Positions 25,908-36,662 of a stretch of DNA of 64,000 nucleotides are shown here, one piece after another. Position numbers and translations under genes: made by a program. Position 1 is the first letter of the stretch, and each line of letters begins with the position of its first letter. Under the pieces are notes generated by a model. The model made no database searches, had not been told where the DNA came from, and saw nothing but the letters and a program-made list of their open reading frames with translations. Source of the DNA: Mesorhabditis belari (lineage: Eukaryota > Nematoda > Chromadorea > Rhabditida > Rhabditidae); contig CAUEEP010000731.1 of NCBI GenBank assembly GCA_958450365.1, forward strand, positions 2,046,501 through 2,110,500. Reading direction: 5' to 3'.

Positions 25908-28900
25908 ATGTTTCAAATATTTACTATTCTTTTAGTTTTTCTTGTAAAAAGCAGCTTAGGTAGTTTGAATTTATTCAAATTTTTAATCCAAAAACATGTT
26001 TAGGCGTTGACTCATGTCAAGCTCTTTTTGTCATTGATGGCTCGGATTTATGGGTGAGTAAGAGGAGCAATTTTGTGTATAAACTTTAGAAAAGTAAACA
26101 ACTCGAACAACTACTAGGTAATGTTTGGCTTTCATTTTTAAATTTAAATTTTAGACATCATTCCGCGGAGAAATTCTCTCGATTCAAACAGCTGCAAACT
26201 CAGCATTTGCCTCGTCGTCGAGTCTTTTTTCAGCTAATTTTTGGGTCTACGGAGATACGAAACAAGATCAAGAGATTCCTAAATACTTTTTCGTTTCGTA
26301 TCCAGAATTTTTGAATGAATTGGATGGAGCGTTTACTTATGGTGGAAAAGAATATATTGATGGGTCAGTCATTGTTAAAGTTTTTGTGTTTTAACGCTTT
26401 TGCCACATTTTATAAAATTGAAAGTACAGTTTCTTTGTGTTAAGAGTGTTTTCTAAGGGATTTAGATCGGTTCTTCTAGTGAAATTAGCTCTTTCTTTCT
26501 TTCTTTCTTCCTATCTGTCTATCTGCCTTTCTTTCTTTCTTTCTTTCTTTCTTCCTTTCTTCCTTTCTTTCTTTCTTCTTTTCTTTCTTCCTATCTTTCT
26601 TCCTTGTATTCTCTTCTTTATCTTCTTTCTCTTCTTTCTCTTCTTTCTCTTCTTTCTCTTCTTTCTCTTCTTTCTCTTCTTTCTCTTCTTCTCTTCTTTC
26701 TCTTCTTTCTCCTCTTCTTTCTCTTCTTTCTCTTCTTTCTCTTCTTTCTCTTCTTTCTCTTCTTTCTCTTCTTTCTCTTCTTTCTCTTCTTTCTCTTCTT
26801 TCTCTTCTTTCTCTTCTTTCTCTTCTTTCTCTTCTTTCTCTTCTTTCTCTTGGCAAAGTAAGAGTTCGGATAGGTGAATTGGGTTCAAAGCACTCTCTGG
26901 AATCAATTCCAAAAACTTTTCTATATTAATCTTCATTTCAGAGCGATCAATAAACTGAATGATTACTCGAGCAAAAGAGTGATCATCATCCTCTACACAG
27001 CTAGGTTTAACCAAAAAACTATCAAGCTACAAATTTCACATTTAGCTCTCAAAATTTGATCAACACTGCCGGAAAAGCCTACAAGGGACAAGCGAGAACA
27101 GTGGCTGTACATCAAAATGGTAAATCACTTTAAACAAAGATTACTAGTTTTTTGATCGTTTCTAAAAAGATTTCAACTATTGAAAACAGATGGTATTGAT
27201 GCGAGTCCAATCTCAAACTATCCAAGTCCATCATCATCGGATTCAAAACAAATCACCGAGCTAATCGTACAAGCATGTCACGATCTACCACCAGGTAAAA
27301 CTCGACCGTTTTTTTAACATCTCTGATGAAATAATGAAATAATTTGAGATTTCTAGACAATGATTTGAGTTTTATTAGCTCAAATGGCTTTTCGCATATA
27401 CCTTTTTAGCCCCAGGATGTCCCAATGGTTGGTCATACTTTGAAGCCACTGATTCGTGCTATTATTTACAGGTTTGCTTTTTATTTTTGCTTCTTGAATA
27501 GTTTGACTTTAGAGCTTTATCAACAACACAACACCAAACGGTACCATTTGGCAGTCATGGGATTGGCCGACAGCTGAATTGAATTGTCAACAAATGGGCG
27601 GTCATTTGGTGTCGATTCATTCAAAAGATGAAGACAATTTTGTTTATGGTTAGTCAATGGTTAGTCTTTTCTTTCTCTTTCTTCCTCTTTCTTCCTTTTC
27701 TTTCTTTCTTTTCCTTTCTTTTTTCTCTAGCTTTTCATCATGGTTTTATTCTTTTTAAATGTTTAAAGCTTAGATTGGAACTGATGAAAAGCTAGAGAAA
27801 AAGGGAAGGAAAAGAAAGAAAGAAAATGAAGAGAGAGGAAGAAAGAGGAAGAAAGAGAAAGAAAGAGGAAGAAAGAGAAAGAAAGAGGAAGAAAGAGAAA
27901 GAAAAGAAAGAAAGAGAAAGAAAGGTTTTTAGAAAACCTGCATTTTTAGGGATTTTTAGGGCTCTTAGGTTGTTTTTCAATAGATCTATTAACTCAAAAA
28001 CTTTATTTTCTCTACAACAGCATTTAGTTTCTCTATTTAAACTCAAACTCGAACTCAAAAGCATTTCAGATTCCAGATCTTGTCTATTCAAATGTCTTCA
28101 ATCAGTCCGATGTTGCCCCGGAGAACTACCCATGTTTATATCAAAAAGCGTGGATCGGTTTAGACGGAAATGGGACAATTGGTGGAGGGACATGGACAGA
28201 CGGGACACCCGTTGATTATGTCGGTTATGGAGCGATGACTTTCTTCAACTATTATTGGACGGTAAGCTTATGACTCTTCTTTCAACACGGCTTACTTTTC
28301 AGCAATTCTGTAGCAATTCTGTAGCTTTTCAGTAGTCTCAATTAGACATGGAAACTATAAACTACAAAAATGACGAAATGTCACACTAAAAACGCTTCTA
28401 ACTTGCTTCAAATTTGCTGAATTGACAAGATCTATAACTCAAAAAAATAGAGAATCTCAAGAGCTTTCGAATGAAACAGAGCACGCTCAAAAATATCAAA
28501 ACGAAACGGACCGTACTCGCACGTAGTCTAAGCGATTAGACCAGGCTACAAGCCATTGTAACTTTCTTTTGCATTCATATTTTTGGATATGCTCTAGTTC
28601 ATTCGAAAGCTCTTGATATTCTTTATTTTTTAAGTCATAGGTCATTTCAATTTGTTAGATTTAAAGAAAGTTAGAAGAGTTTGTAGTTTACAGTGTCAAT
28701 GTCTAGGTAGTTTACAGTGTCAATGTCTAGCCTCAATCTAGACAAAGACAGTTTTTGTAGGAAATAAATCAAAATTCCCTATGTGAGAAGTTGAAAATAA
28801 ACGAGAAAATAAATGGCTTAAAAGTTAGAGAAAACTAGAAGTCTTTAAAAAGTACTTAAACCATTTGCTTTATCACAAACTAGTCCTCATTCAGATTTCC

Positions 28901-29011
28901 AATGATCCAACGTGCAAGTATCACATGTGGGACTATCAATACGATCCCAAGCAAAAGTTATCTCGTTTTGTTTGCGAGATCCCATCGATAAAAGGCTTTA
29001 TTAAAAATTGA
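25908..29011 (+). CDS. Secreted von Willebrand A plus C-type lectin domain protein (clec family)
   Basis: Ten exons: 25908-25959, 26004-26053, 26155-26363, 26942-27004, 27046-27119, 27190-27294, 27410-27471, 27513-27648, 28077-28261, 28895-29011. All phases join without a stop, giving 350 residues. Residues 1-18 are a signal peptide (MFQIFTILLVFLVKSSLG). Residues about 22-183 resemble a vWA domain: QALFVIDGSDLW forms strand one, but the MIDAS reads DGSDL rather than DxSxS, so metal binding is doubtful. Residues about 186-343 are a C-type lectin domain: CPNGWSYF and SCYYLQ, then AELNCQQMGGHLVSIHS, WIGLDGNG, TWTDGTPVDY and FVCEIP. No clear EPN or WND calcium/sugar motif is seen. Nematode clec proteins with vWA plus CTLD are secreted and often linked to gut defence; a role here is inference. 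Two AATAAA signals follow the stop. Intron 3 holds a pyrimidine microsatellite; introns 8 and 9 hold hairpins. Confidence 0.93.
26490..26853. repeat. Pyrimidine microsatellite, lectin intron 3
   Basis: Begins as TTTC/TTCC units and becomes about 24 copies of the 9-base unit CTCTTCTTT. Long frames on both strands here are artefacts of the repeat. Confidence 0.92.
27660..27915. repeat. Polypyrimidine/polypurine hairpin, lectin intron 8
   Basis: About 75 bases of TTTCTTTC-type pyrimidines run into TCTCTAGCTTTTCATC. After a short loop the complement GATGAAAAGCTAGAGA is followed by about 120 bases of GAAAGA-type purines. Confidence 0.85.
28345..28720. mobile_element. Inverted repeat in lectin gene intron 9
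   Basis: CTAGACATTGACAC-type ends (ACATGGAAACTATAAACTAC against GTAGTTTACAGTGTCAATGT). Inner arms share ATCAAGAGCTTTCGAATGAA. The left end is a less exact match. Confidence 0.7.
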
Positions 29012-29097
29012 GTGAAAATTGTGAAATAAACTTGTGAAATAAACTGCATTTTTCTTGCAAAGAGATACTAATTTTGTAGACTTTTTAGGGAGAAATC

Positions 29098-29215
29098 GTT
29101 TGATTTGATTTGATCATTTGATTTGATTATTTGATTTGTTTTGATCATTTGATTTGATCATTTGATTTAATCACTTGATTTGATTTAATCATTTGATTTG
29201 ATCATTTGATTTATT
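29098..29215. repeat. Tandem repeat of GATTTGATCATTT
   Basis: About nine units of 13-18 bases directly after the lectin gene's poly(A) signals. Confidence 0.87.
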
Positions 29216-29216
29216 G

Positions 29217-29256
29217 TTTTACCTGGTGGTAGATCGTGATAAAGCCTTTTATGAGT
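29217..29256 (-). repeat. Inverted echo of lectin gene exon sequences
   Basis: GTTTTACCTGGTGGTAGATC at 29217 is the reverse complement of the exon 6/intron 6 junction (27280-27300). It is followed by ATAAAGCCTTTTAT, the complement of exon 10 sequence at about 28988. Confidence 0.8.
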
Positions 29257-29494
29257 GCACTTGACAAAGTTGCTTCACAACAAATTTTATTATAAACATT
29301 TGACTTTATATCAATTAACAAGAAGAAGAAGAGTTTCTAAACATTCCCACATCAATCGTGCTTACATGCAATCACACAAAAGCCGACCGATGAATAGGAG
29401 ATCAGCTTCAACGCACAAATCGCCTAATTGTTATTTGAAGCCACCAGCTTTCTGATTCTAAAGATAACTGACATAAATGTTCTTTCTCTATCAA

Positions 29495-29740
29495 TTAGTT
29501 AGGCAAGTTGTTTACTTTTTTACTACTGCTGTATGTGTTTTCAACTAAATCGTTAACTTTGTAGACTCACAATGTAACACTTCTGTTAGCGATCGAGGTT
29601 GATGTGACACATTGGGCATTGCACTTAGGCAAGTTATTTACTATGTGTTTTCAGCTACATCGTTAACTTTGTAGACCCACAATGCAACACTTCTGTTAGC
29701 GATCACATCTGTTGATGTGTCATTGAGCATTGTACTTGAT
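29495..29740. repeat. Tandem duplication of a 110-base unit
   Basis: TAGGCAAGTTGTTTACT ... GATCGAGGTTGATGTG is followed by a second copy (TAGGCAAGTTATTTACT ... GATCACATCTGTTGATGTG). Confidence 0.82.
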
Positions 29741-30124
29741 CATGAGTCGAATCAAGCTAATTCCTTCACCAGATGGACACTGGAACTTTCAAAAATACTT
29801 TGAAACTTATAAATCTTTGTAGATACAAATCTGAGCTATAAAAGTCTAATGATAGCTTATAAAATGAGAAGAAAAACTAACGAATCAGTGCCGAGAGAAT
29901 GATCAGTCATTTTAGAAAATAACTTCTTAGAAAGGTTTTCGTGAAGAACGAGTTTTTTTGAAGTCTTTAGAATTGAGTTTTTATAGGGAAAACCCTTGGA
30001 AATGCTCAATCAACCAATAGATTCCTTTGTAAACTAGAGTTTGTTGACATGTGCACCATAAAAAAAAAAGTTACATAAGCACAAATTTTTCACAAAATCA
30101 ATGAGTCGAGCTTGTTTCTTGTGA

Positions 30125-30275
30125 CGAAAACGAGCAGAATGTTCTGATTGTTTTGCTTGCTTGTGTTGATTGAATGCAGAATGTTGCAGAATGTTCTGAT
30201 TGTTTTGCTTGCTTGTGTTGATTGAATGCAGAATGTTGCAGAATGTTCTGATTGTTTTGCTTGCTTCAGTTGATT
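30125..30275. repeat. Tandem repeat, 58-base unit
   Basis: About two and a half copies of GCAGAATGTTCTGATTGTTT then TGCTTGCTTGTGTTGATTGA. Confidence 0.87.
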
Positions 30276-30518
30276 TGCTTGTGTCGGTATCGGTAGCAGA
30301 ATCTTATTGTACCCAATAATATGTTGTTTTCCTTTTCTCTCACTCCAGGAATTCCTTTTCTTATTTTGGTCGAGTATTCTAACATTTCACTTGATGTTGT
30401 TTTTGTTTTTAAAGTTTGTGAGTGAATCATGAGCCCAGGCCATAAGGTTGCGGGAAATTTCCCTCTAGTTCCCATGATTCCTATGATTCTTCTGTTCATA
30501 TGATGTAATGGTTCTGTT

Positions 30519-30700
30519 TTTTCCCGCGGGAAATAGTTCCCATTCCTGTCCCTTTATCATCATCTCGCGGGAAAGTTCCCTCGGGAAAAGTTTCCCACGG
30601 GAAAGATGATGGCGGACGAAATTTCCGCGCTGGAATTTTTTGGATTTCCCGTAACTGTTTCCAGCGACATTATGGCGCACGGGAAAACATTTCCCGCTGA
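30519..30700. promoter_or_regulatory. Cluster of TTCCCGCGGGAA-type palindromes
   Basis: Within 180 bases there are at least seven TTTCCCG or CGGGAAA half-sites, several paired as TTCCCGCGGGAA or CTCGCGGGAAAG. Such half-sites resemble E2F-type elements, but the density could equally be a degenerate repeat. The cluster lies about 1.1 kb upstream of the thioesterase start. Confidence 0.4.
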
Positions 30701-31766
30701 ATTTTCCTGGAAAATTATGACTCTGGAAAGCTTTCTCCAAGGGTGAAACTCGGATAGGCGATTTGAAGATCTCGTAATGGAATTCAAGAGTTCAAGAGTT
30801 CAAGCACTGTACTGCTTGGTGGTGAATTTGTAGTTGACGAATAGAGTTCACCTCAGTAATGTTGAAGTCACAGTAAGATACTTATCATTAGTGCTATTAG
30901 CTGAGTGCTATTGAAAACGATTTGTTGGTATCCTTTGCTTATTCTTTTTTTTATTACCAAGAAACTAGAGACCCAGAAAAGAAAATGGGATTCGGGGAAA
31001 ATCCCATTGAACTTCAAGATTGCATAAAACATTCTAAATGATTTTTTCCTCTGATTCTTTTGTGTTCATATGATGTAATCGCTTCTGTTTTGCTTTGTTT
31101 TGTTTTTCTTTGACCTGTAATGGTTCTGTTTTTCTTTTCTTTCTTTTTCTCATTTCTTTCTCTTTTATCTCGTTTTCCCCTTTCCACTATTGATCGATTG
31201 TTGACCGACTGAACGCAAAACAAAAAAAACATAACATCCCGACAAAAATTGGCGTTTCAAAATCAATTCTTTACTTATTAGAAACAATTTTTAATTAATA
31301 TTTCTTAAAGAGAACATTTTTTTAACAGTTTTACTTTTTTAGAAGTATTTATTACTTAATTTTCCTCCTTTTGCCCAGTCGAAAAAGTTGAAATCTCAAT
31401 TTTCTATAAAAGAATTGCTCAGAGTTGGATTTTCATATGAAAAAGTGCTTTTTTTACCCTAAAAGCTCAAATTTTTCTAATTAACGAAAAAAATATTCTA
31501 ATTGGCTTTCTCATTGTCTAAGTTTTTGTATTAACTTTTCCCATACAACATCCTCGCCCATTAACTTTTCTCAGTTGCGCTGAAATCTTTAGAAGTTGAA
31601 ACTAAGTTTTTTTTTTATGTAAAAGAATTGTTTAAACGATTCTTTTGAGCCAAATTTTGAAACTTTCCGATATTTTTTACATGTCCAAACTCTTAAAACT
31701 CTAGACAAGTGACATATTTTTTTATCTTCTTTTCACTCCTATCTTCTGTTTTATTCCCGAAAGAAA

Positions 31767-34256
31767 ATGGCTGGCCGAAAATTCGTCGAAATGCTTAGCG
31801 AATTGTATAAAGGATACGGGAAAACGAATACTTTTATGAAAACGGCCGGAGTGGTGAGTGAAAGGGTTTTAAAGTTGAGAAAATCTAAATGAAATTTGGA
31901 AAATTAGTTCTATTTTCCTTTCGCCAACCTTTGCAAAAGCTTGTACTTTGTTCTCTCTCGAAATCCCGTAAGCATCTCCTTTCTGGCGCACTTAATTCTT
32001 CAATTTTCCCCTTATAAAAATGATTTGAAAGGGGGGAAATGAAAGAATTAAGTGTGTTAGAAGGGGTGTGTTTGCAAGATTTGAGAGAGCACAAAGTAAA
32101 CTTCAAACTAATGAAGTGTTTCGGCGTCAAATTGTGGTCGAGAAGATAATTGAAGCTCTTTATTTTATTGTCGTTTTCTAGGCTGTTGAAAAGTATCTAT
32201 TGTATAGTTTAGCCTCTTCGGATCCAAGTCAGAGTCGCGGAAAAAGTTTGCAATTGTTAGAAGACAACAAAACCTAAATCTAACATTTTTATTGTACTTG
32301 AAAGAAGTAAAAACTTTGTCTAAACCACTAACTTTGTCTATTGGAAAAACACTTCTTTTTGGGGGATTTAAATTAAGAATTGTATTGAAAATCAGAAAAA
32401 AAACTGACATTTCATGAAAACACTTCAGATGAAAGTGCTTTCGGCGGACGCGGGAAAGGTGAGAGTCGAATTCGATGTGACGGAAGAGTTGACGAATTCG
32501 ATTGGAACACTTCATGGTGGATGCACTGCTACACTTGTTGATGTTGGTTGGTGTGACAAGAAGAATCTCACTGAAAATCATCAAACTGATTGAACTTTGA
32601 TTGAAAAACTTCATTGATTAAAACCATTTTTCAGCTACCAACACCGCCCTGCGAACGCTGGGCAAAAAACAAGGTGTCTCGGTGGATTTGCACGTTTCGT
32701 GGGTTTCAAAAAGCTCTGAAAGAAAAGAGAAGCAATACTTCTGTTTGAGAACTGCAATGGTTTAACGTAGCGCGGAATTTGTGGTCAAAATAAAGACAAA
32801 TTCGGGACGGGAATCGATCTCAGGGTTTTGAGGACGCCCAGGGAGGCCAGGCCTGCTTCGTCGCTCATCGCTCTCTCGCACCTTACACGGGAACCAGTTG
32901 GAGGTGGTGGTGGAATCTCGATATGCGGTATAGCACATCTTGTACAGCTTGGAAAGACGAGTCGAATGATGTAGAAATTAGCTGCTTATCAGCATTGTAA
33001 ACACACTAAAACTGGTTTACAAGTTTTTGCAATACAGTCTTAAGGCGTTTTCCTGAATAAAACAATGGTGAAAACAAAATGGATCTTTCCACTAAGCACA
33101 CACAAAAATTGATCGTTGTATAACGTCTACAGCCTTGATCAAAGTGCTTTCAACAAGGAAGAACATGCATATTGAATCTTAGATCTTTCTAGATCTTTGA
33201 TATTTCTAGATCCCAACAACAAAAACTTCTTTTTGAATTTCTTGGGAAAAGCAAAATGAAAAACTCTAAAGGGAATTGAACCGCTGACCTTTGCTTGCCA
33301 AACCATTGCACTAACCACTAGACCGCCGAACAACCCCAAACAGGCCTTTAAAAACGCCTTAAGACTATTTAGCAAAAACTTGTAAGCCAGTTTTAGTGTG
33401 TTTGCAATGCTTATAAGCAGCTAATTTTTACATCATTCGCCTCGTCTCTCCAAGCTGTACAAGATGTGCTATACCGCATATCGAGATTCCACCGCCACCT
33501 CCAACCGTTTCCTTGTCAGAAAATCCAAAAGAGAACACCTATCTATAGAGAGGGTGTGCCAGATAAAGAGCGATTGCGCAGGCGCATAACAAACACTTCG
33601 CCAGTCATTTACATAGGGATTTTCTTCTTTTGCATTGTAGATTCCATAAAAAAGAAGATATTTAGCTGCCAATTTGTATCCTGGGGTTTTCCGGGTCGGC
33701 GAAACGATTGGCGCTATTCATTTTGTTAATTCTATCAATTGAAACTCGGGTTCAAGTGGTTCAAACTTTTAGAGGAACTCGAAAACTTATTAGCCTAGAC
33801 CAAGAGCAAATTGGTTGTTTCAAGATTAGTTAGATACGGATGGACTTAGACTATTTTATGTTTTCAAAGAACTTGATATCTTGCTGCCTTACCTTGTTGC
33901 TTTTAGCAGAAATTTCTAGATTTCTCGGTGCCGCGAAACTGGGCGAAACGGTGGTGATGGACATTGAGGTGATCAAAGCTGGTAAGCTGATTTTTTTGTG
34001 GTCAGGATTTTGTTCAAAAATTGATCTTTAGTAAACAACATACCGTACTCTTGTCCTTTTACGGTATTAAAGAGCAAAATTTGCATATTATTCTAAATCT
34101 ACAGTGCATTCTAAAGTGCAACCAGTCCATTTCAAGCTACACTAATTTCCAGGTCGATCAATGGCTTTCTCGCGTGCCGATTTGTATGTGAAGGGAACCG
34201 ATCGAAAGATAGCCACCGGCAATCACACGAAAGCCTTGGTGAACAATCAGATATGA
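31767..34256 (+). CDS. Hotdog-fold acyl-CoA thioesterase, THEM2/ACOT13 type
   Basis: Five exons: 31767-31853, 32429-32546, 32635-32698, 33920-33981, 34153-34256, giving 144 residues, the usual length of this family. The family hydrolyses fatty acyl-CoA to free fatty acid and CoA, acting in mitochondria or cytosol as a tetramer of hotdog folds. Visible signature: TNSIGTLHGGCTATLVDVAT, with the His-Gly-Gly loop at residues 58-60, the conserved Asn at 52 and Asp at 67, then GVSVDLHVSF with Ser84. These line up with the catalytic Asn, Asp and Ser known in human THEM2. The C-terminal strands (AKLGETVV, EVIKAG, ADLYV, GNHTKA) also fit. Exon 3 uses a GTGGGT donor. Intron 3 is 1.2 kb and contains a long inverted repeat with a tRNA-like sequence in its loop. 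AATAAA signals lie 20-50 bases after the stop. Confidence 0.95.
32893..33507. mobile_element. Long inverted repeat with a tRNA-like loop, thioesterase intron 3
   Basis: Arms 32893-33050 and 33350-33507 are complementary (CTCGATATGCGGTATAGCAC against GTGCTATACCGCATATCGAG). The loop carries a minus-strand tRNA-like sequence at 33262-33335. Confidence 0.85.
33262..33335 (-). pseudogene. tRNA-like sequence, degenerate
   Basis: A-box-like GGTCTAGTGGTTAGTG and B-box GGTTCAATTCC are correctly ordered and spaced, but the T stem and acceptor do not pair. Likely a tRNA-derived relic. Confidence 0.5.
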
Positions 34257-34545
34257 TTGTAAATATGAAAACTATGGGGAAAATAAAGATATTCAGTCAA
34301 TTAATAAATAATAAAAAATGCTCTTCGATTGCCAACAAACTATCGTTTATCGAATGATTTTGAAACCTGGAAATTTGGAAACTCAAACGGTTTCCACTGT
34401 GTTTTGCGGTTAAACAACTTTTGCTTGGATTAAAACTTTAATTTTTTTTTTTGCAGAAATTTTCCTGATTCAATAAGTTCCAAATCAGAGAAAGTGAGAC
34501 GGAGCTTTTGGGGACAACGAATCAATTTGTGGTTTATTATTCAAT

Positions 34546-34811
34546 TACCGTAAATACTGTAATAGTACCCCACCTCCCTCGTACAGTCGCATAGTCGCAA
34601 AAGTTTTTTAGTATTTCATTTTTTTCAAAGCGCCCGTATTTTCAAAAAATGCATCTTTAGTATCAAAAAATAGCTGAAATTCAGGGCTATTTTTTGGTAC
34701 CTAAAAGAGCATTGTAGCATAAACCAGTGTCAAGAAAAGCTCGTTCAAAGCTAGACTACGCAACACTCCGCACCGTCATTATGGGGGTGGGGTACTATTA
34801 CAGTATTTATT
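34546..34811. mobile_element. Palindromic element family A, copy 3
   Basis: Left end intact, right end degraded to CAGTATTTATTAAG. Located 290 bases after the thioesterase stop codon and overlapping the end of a minus-strand reading frame. Confidence 0.87.
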
Positions 34812-35077
34812 AAGATTTCAAACACATAAATAAAAAGGACTTTGGCAATGTGGAGAAAACGGAATGAGACACTAAACAAATTGGAAATCGAAGAAGGGAA
34901 AAGCAGCATTTCAACATCACGGTACAAATCTTCTTGCAAATTGAACGAGACGATTGAAAAGGATCGGAAGATCGTAGTGTACTGTAGAGCCAAGAGCTTT
35001 AACCTTTACCTTTGTTACTTACCTTCATCTCGGTCAAAGTGCCGAATTGTCGAGCGTCAAGTTCGTCTACATCTACT
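34751..35077 (-). CDS. Two candidate exons of an unrecognised minus-strand gene
   Basis: Exon 35077-35023 has an ATTAG acceptor and a perfect GTAAGT donor. It reads DVDELDARQFGTLTEMK in its only open frame. In phase 0 it joins an exon starting at 34981 after CTACAG, which reads YTTIFRSF...NLQEDLYRDVEMLLF and on into the neighbouring palindromic repeat, stopping at 34751 inside it. The last residues are therefore repeat-derived. No family is recognised. They may be the 3' end of the lectin-like gene starting at 35899, whose second exon could use an internal GTGCAA donor in phase 2, or a separate gene truncated by the repeat. An opposite-strand ORF over 35150-35272 competes for part of the interval. 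Confidence 0.35.
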
Positions 35078-35466
35078 CTAATTTTGTGGAGTTGTGTGTC
35101 AGTTCTGTTTATATGCGTGCCTGTTACACTTTTCCCCTTAAGTTTTGTGATGGGAAAACATAGCATTAGCACTTTTGCGAGATCTCATCGCTACGCTAAT
35201 GTCGACATCCAGGATCACAATTTCCAGTGCTCTCAGAACGGGTTGACGATCAATGAAGATCGTCTTGTGTGATTGTTTCGAGTCCTTTGCTTTGCAAGTC
35301 TTTTGCAGACTTTGCACGTCCTTTGCAGGCTCAGCTCTCAATTGAGCCTGGCCTTCTTTCAAGAAATGAATTTCAGTATTTTTATGTAAGAGTCAATTTT
35401 TCTCGTGCTAAAATCTTGGAGAAGAGATGGCTTTGTCTTTGAATGGACATCATTATTGGAGAGCTT

Positions 35467-35899
35467 TTAGAATGTGATGGTTGGTTGGATGGGGAAGCCA
35501 GTGGCCGTCTCGATGCTCATCTTGCACAAGGCCACATCATCGTGACTCGCCACCAACTCGGAGTTCATCGAAATGCACAAATCGAAGGCGTTCATGTTGA
35601 CGACCACCTGGAGTATCGGATTTGATAAATCGCTTTTAGGTAGAGCGTGGCTAGAGCTCTCAGCCAGAATGGGAAAAGTCGAAGATTCGATTCCTTCTAC
35701 TTTTCTTTGTCATTTCTTTTTCTTTTATTAAAGAACTCGCCTTGTAACAGCTACCAGTCTCCTGCACAAACGACCATCCACGAGGACATCCACGTTCTCC
35801 GAGGCAAGGTCGATCTTCCGATGAGCTCGACTTCGGATGTTTCTTCTTTGCCTCGATAAGGGCCACGAGAAGAACAATGACGAGCACGTATTTGAACAT
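35467..35899 (-). CDS. Small secreted protein with a truncated or divergent C-type lectin domain
   Basis: Exon 1 is 35899-35741. It encodes a clear signal peptide (MFKYVLVIVLLVALIEA), a basic/Ser-rich linker, and the opening of a C-type lectin fold: RGCPRGWSFVQETGSCYK, equivalent to CPNGWSYF...SCYYLQ in the lectin gene upstream. Exon 2 is modelled as 35607-35467 after a good TCCAG acceptor. It reads NMNAFDLCISMNSELVASHDD, which fits the Ala-x-x-Cys...Leu-Val-x-Ser helix of a C-type lectin domain, then stops. Joining them in phase 0 requires a GC donor (AAG|GCGAGT). The product would be about 99 residues and lacks the second half of a lectin fold (no WIGL or terminal Cys). It is either a truncated paralogue or the start of a longer gene using the exon candidates at 34751-35077. 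The intron contains a tRNA-like sequence. Confidence 0.55.
35641..35697 (+). pseudogene. tRNA-like sequence in the lectin-like gene intron
   Basis: GGTAGAGCGTGGCTAGAGC followed by GAAGATTCGATTCCTTC (T-arm-like). It sits on the opposite strand within the intron that needs a GC donor. Confidence 0.4.
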
Positions 35900-36662
35900 T
35901 CCAAAAGATTTCGGAGGAATTGCCTCTCATTGACCACAGTGGAGCTCTTTTATATCGAATTTGTACACAACTGAACAAATAACGCAAATAACGTCCTCTT
36001 TAACTCGTCATTTTAGCAAAAAGTGGCAAATTTTTTGAGAGACTGTAACCACGAGATTCCACTCAGCAAAAGTGATCAAATTTTGTGATTCTTAATCCAT
36101 CATCGCAAAAACTTCGACGCTTTTCAGATGAAAGTCGAGTGATATTTGCCGAGCAACAGGTGTCAAATGGAATTCGACTGCACAGAGATCACTAGTAGAG
36201 TGAAAATTATTTTCGGGTCTTTAGGGGTTCGAGCTTTGAATTCCCAAAAAAAAATGCTGTCAAAGAAACGAGAGAGACTCTCGAAATGTCGTTGATCTTT
36301 TTCGGGCGATAGCGTGGGCGTGAGCTAGGTCAAGGAACGATCTATTGGTGGAAAAGTTCTGTCGGGTTTTTTTTTGGGAGACGGCCACAAACTCAACCAA
36401 TCCAAACGTGTTTAGTCTTGTTTGAAAGCTGGATTCAAGGGGAAAACGCTGGTGAAAACGGTTTTTTGATTTATATTGTTTGAAAGCTTTTATAAAGGTT
36501 TTAGTGGACTCGGTCAAGCCCAAAAAAAAGTGTAAAAATGGCGTTTCACTAATTCTTTATTTAAAAATCTATATTAAAAACCAGTTTTTCGTGATCAGCG
36601 TCAAAAATAACCCTAAGAAACGGAATCTGGCGTTTTTTGCAAAAGAAAGGAGTTGTAAATGA

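Larger units (their letters stand above)
29012..31766. other. Intergenic: tandem repeats and GC palindromes
   Basis: No coding signal. Contains the tandem repeats and the TTCCCG cluster listed separately, and an (A)n/(T)n-rich 500 bases before the thioesterase start that may hold its promoter. Confidence 0.6.

Noticed and set aside
26437..27014. Long open frames of Phe/Leu/Ser or Arg/Glu/Lys repeats on both strands
   Set aside because: They are translations of the CTCTTCTTT microsatellite inside a lectin gene intron.
36260..36523. 87-codon minus-strand frame
   Set aside because: No splice signals, no recognisable residues, flanked by repeats.
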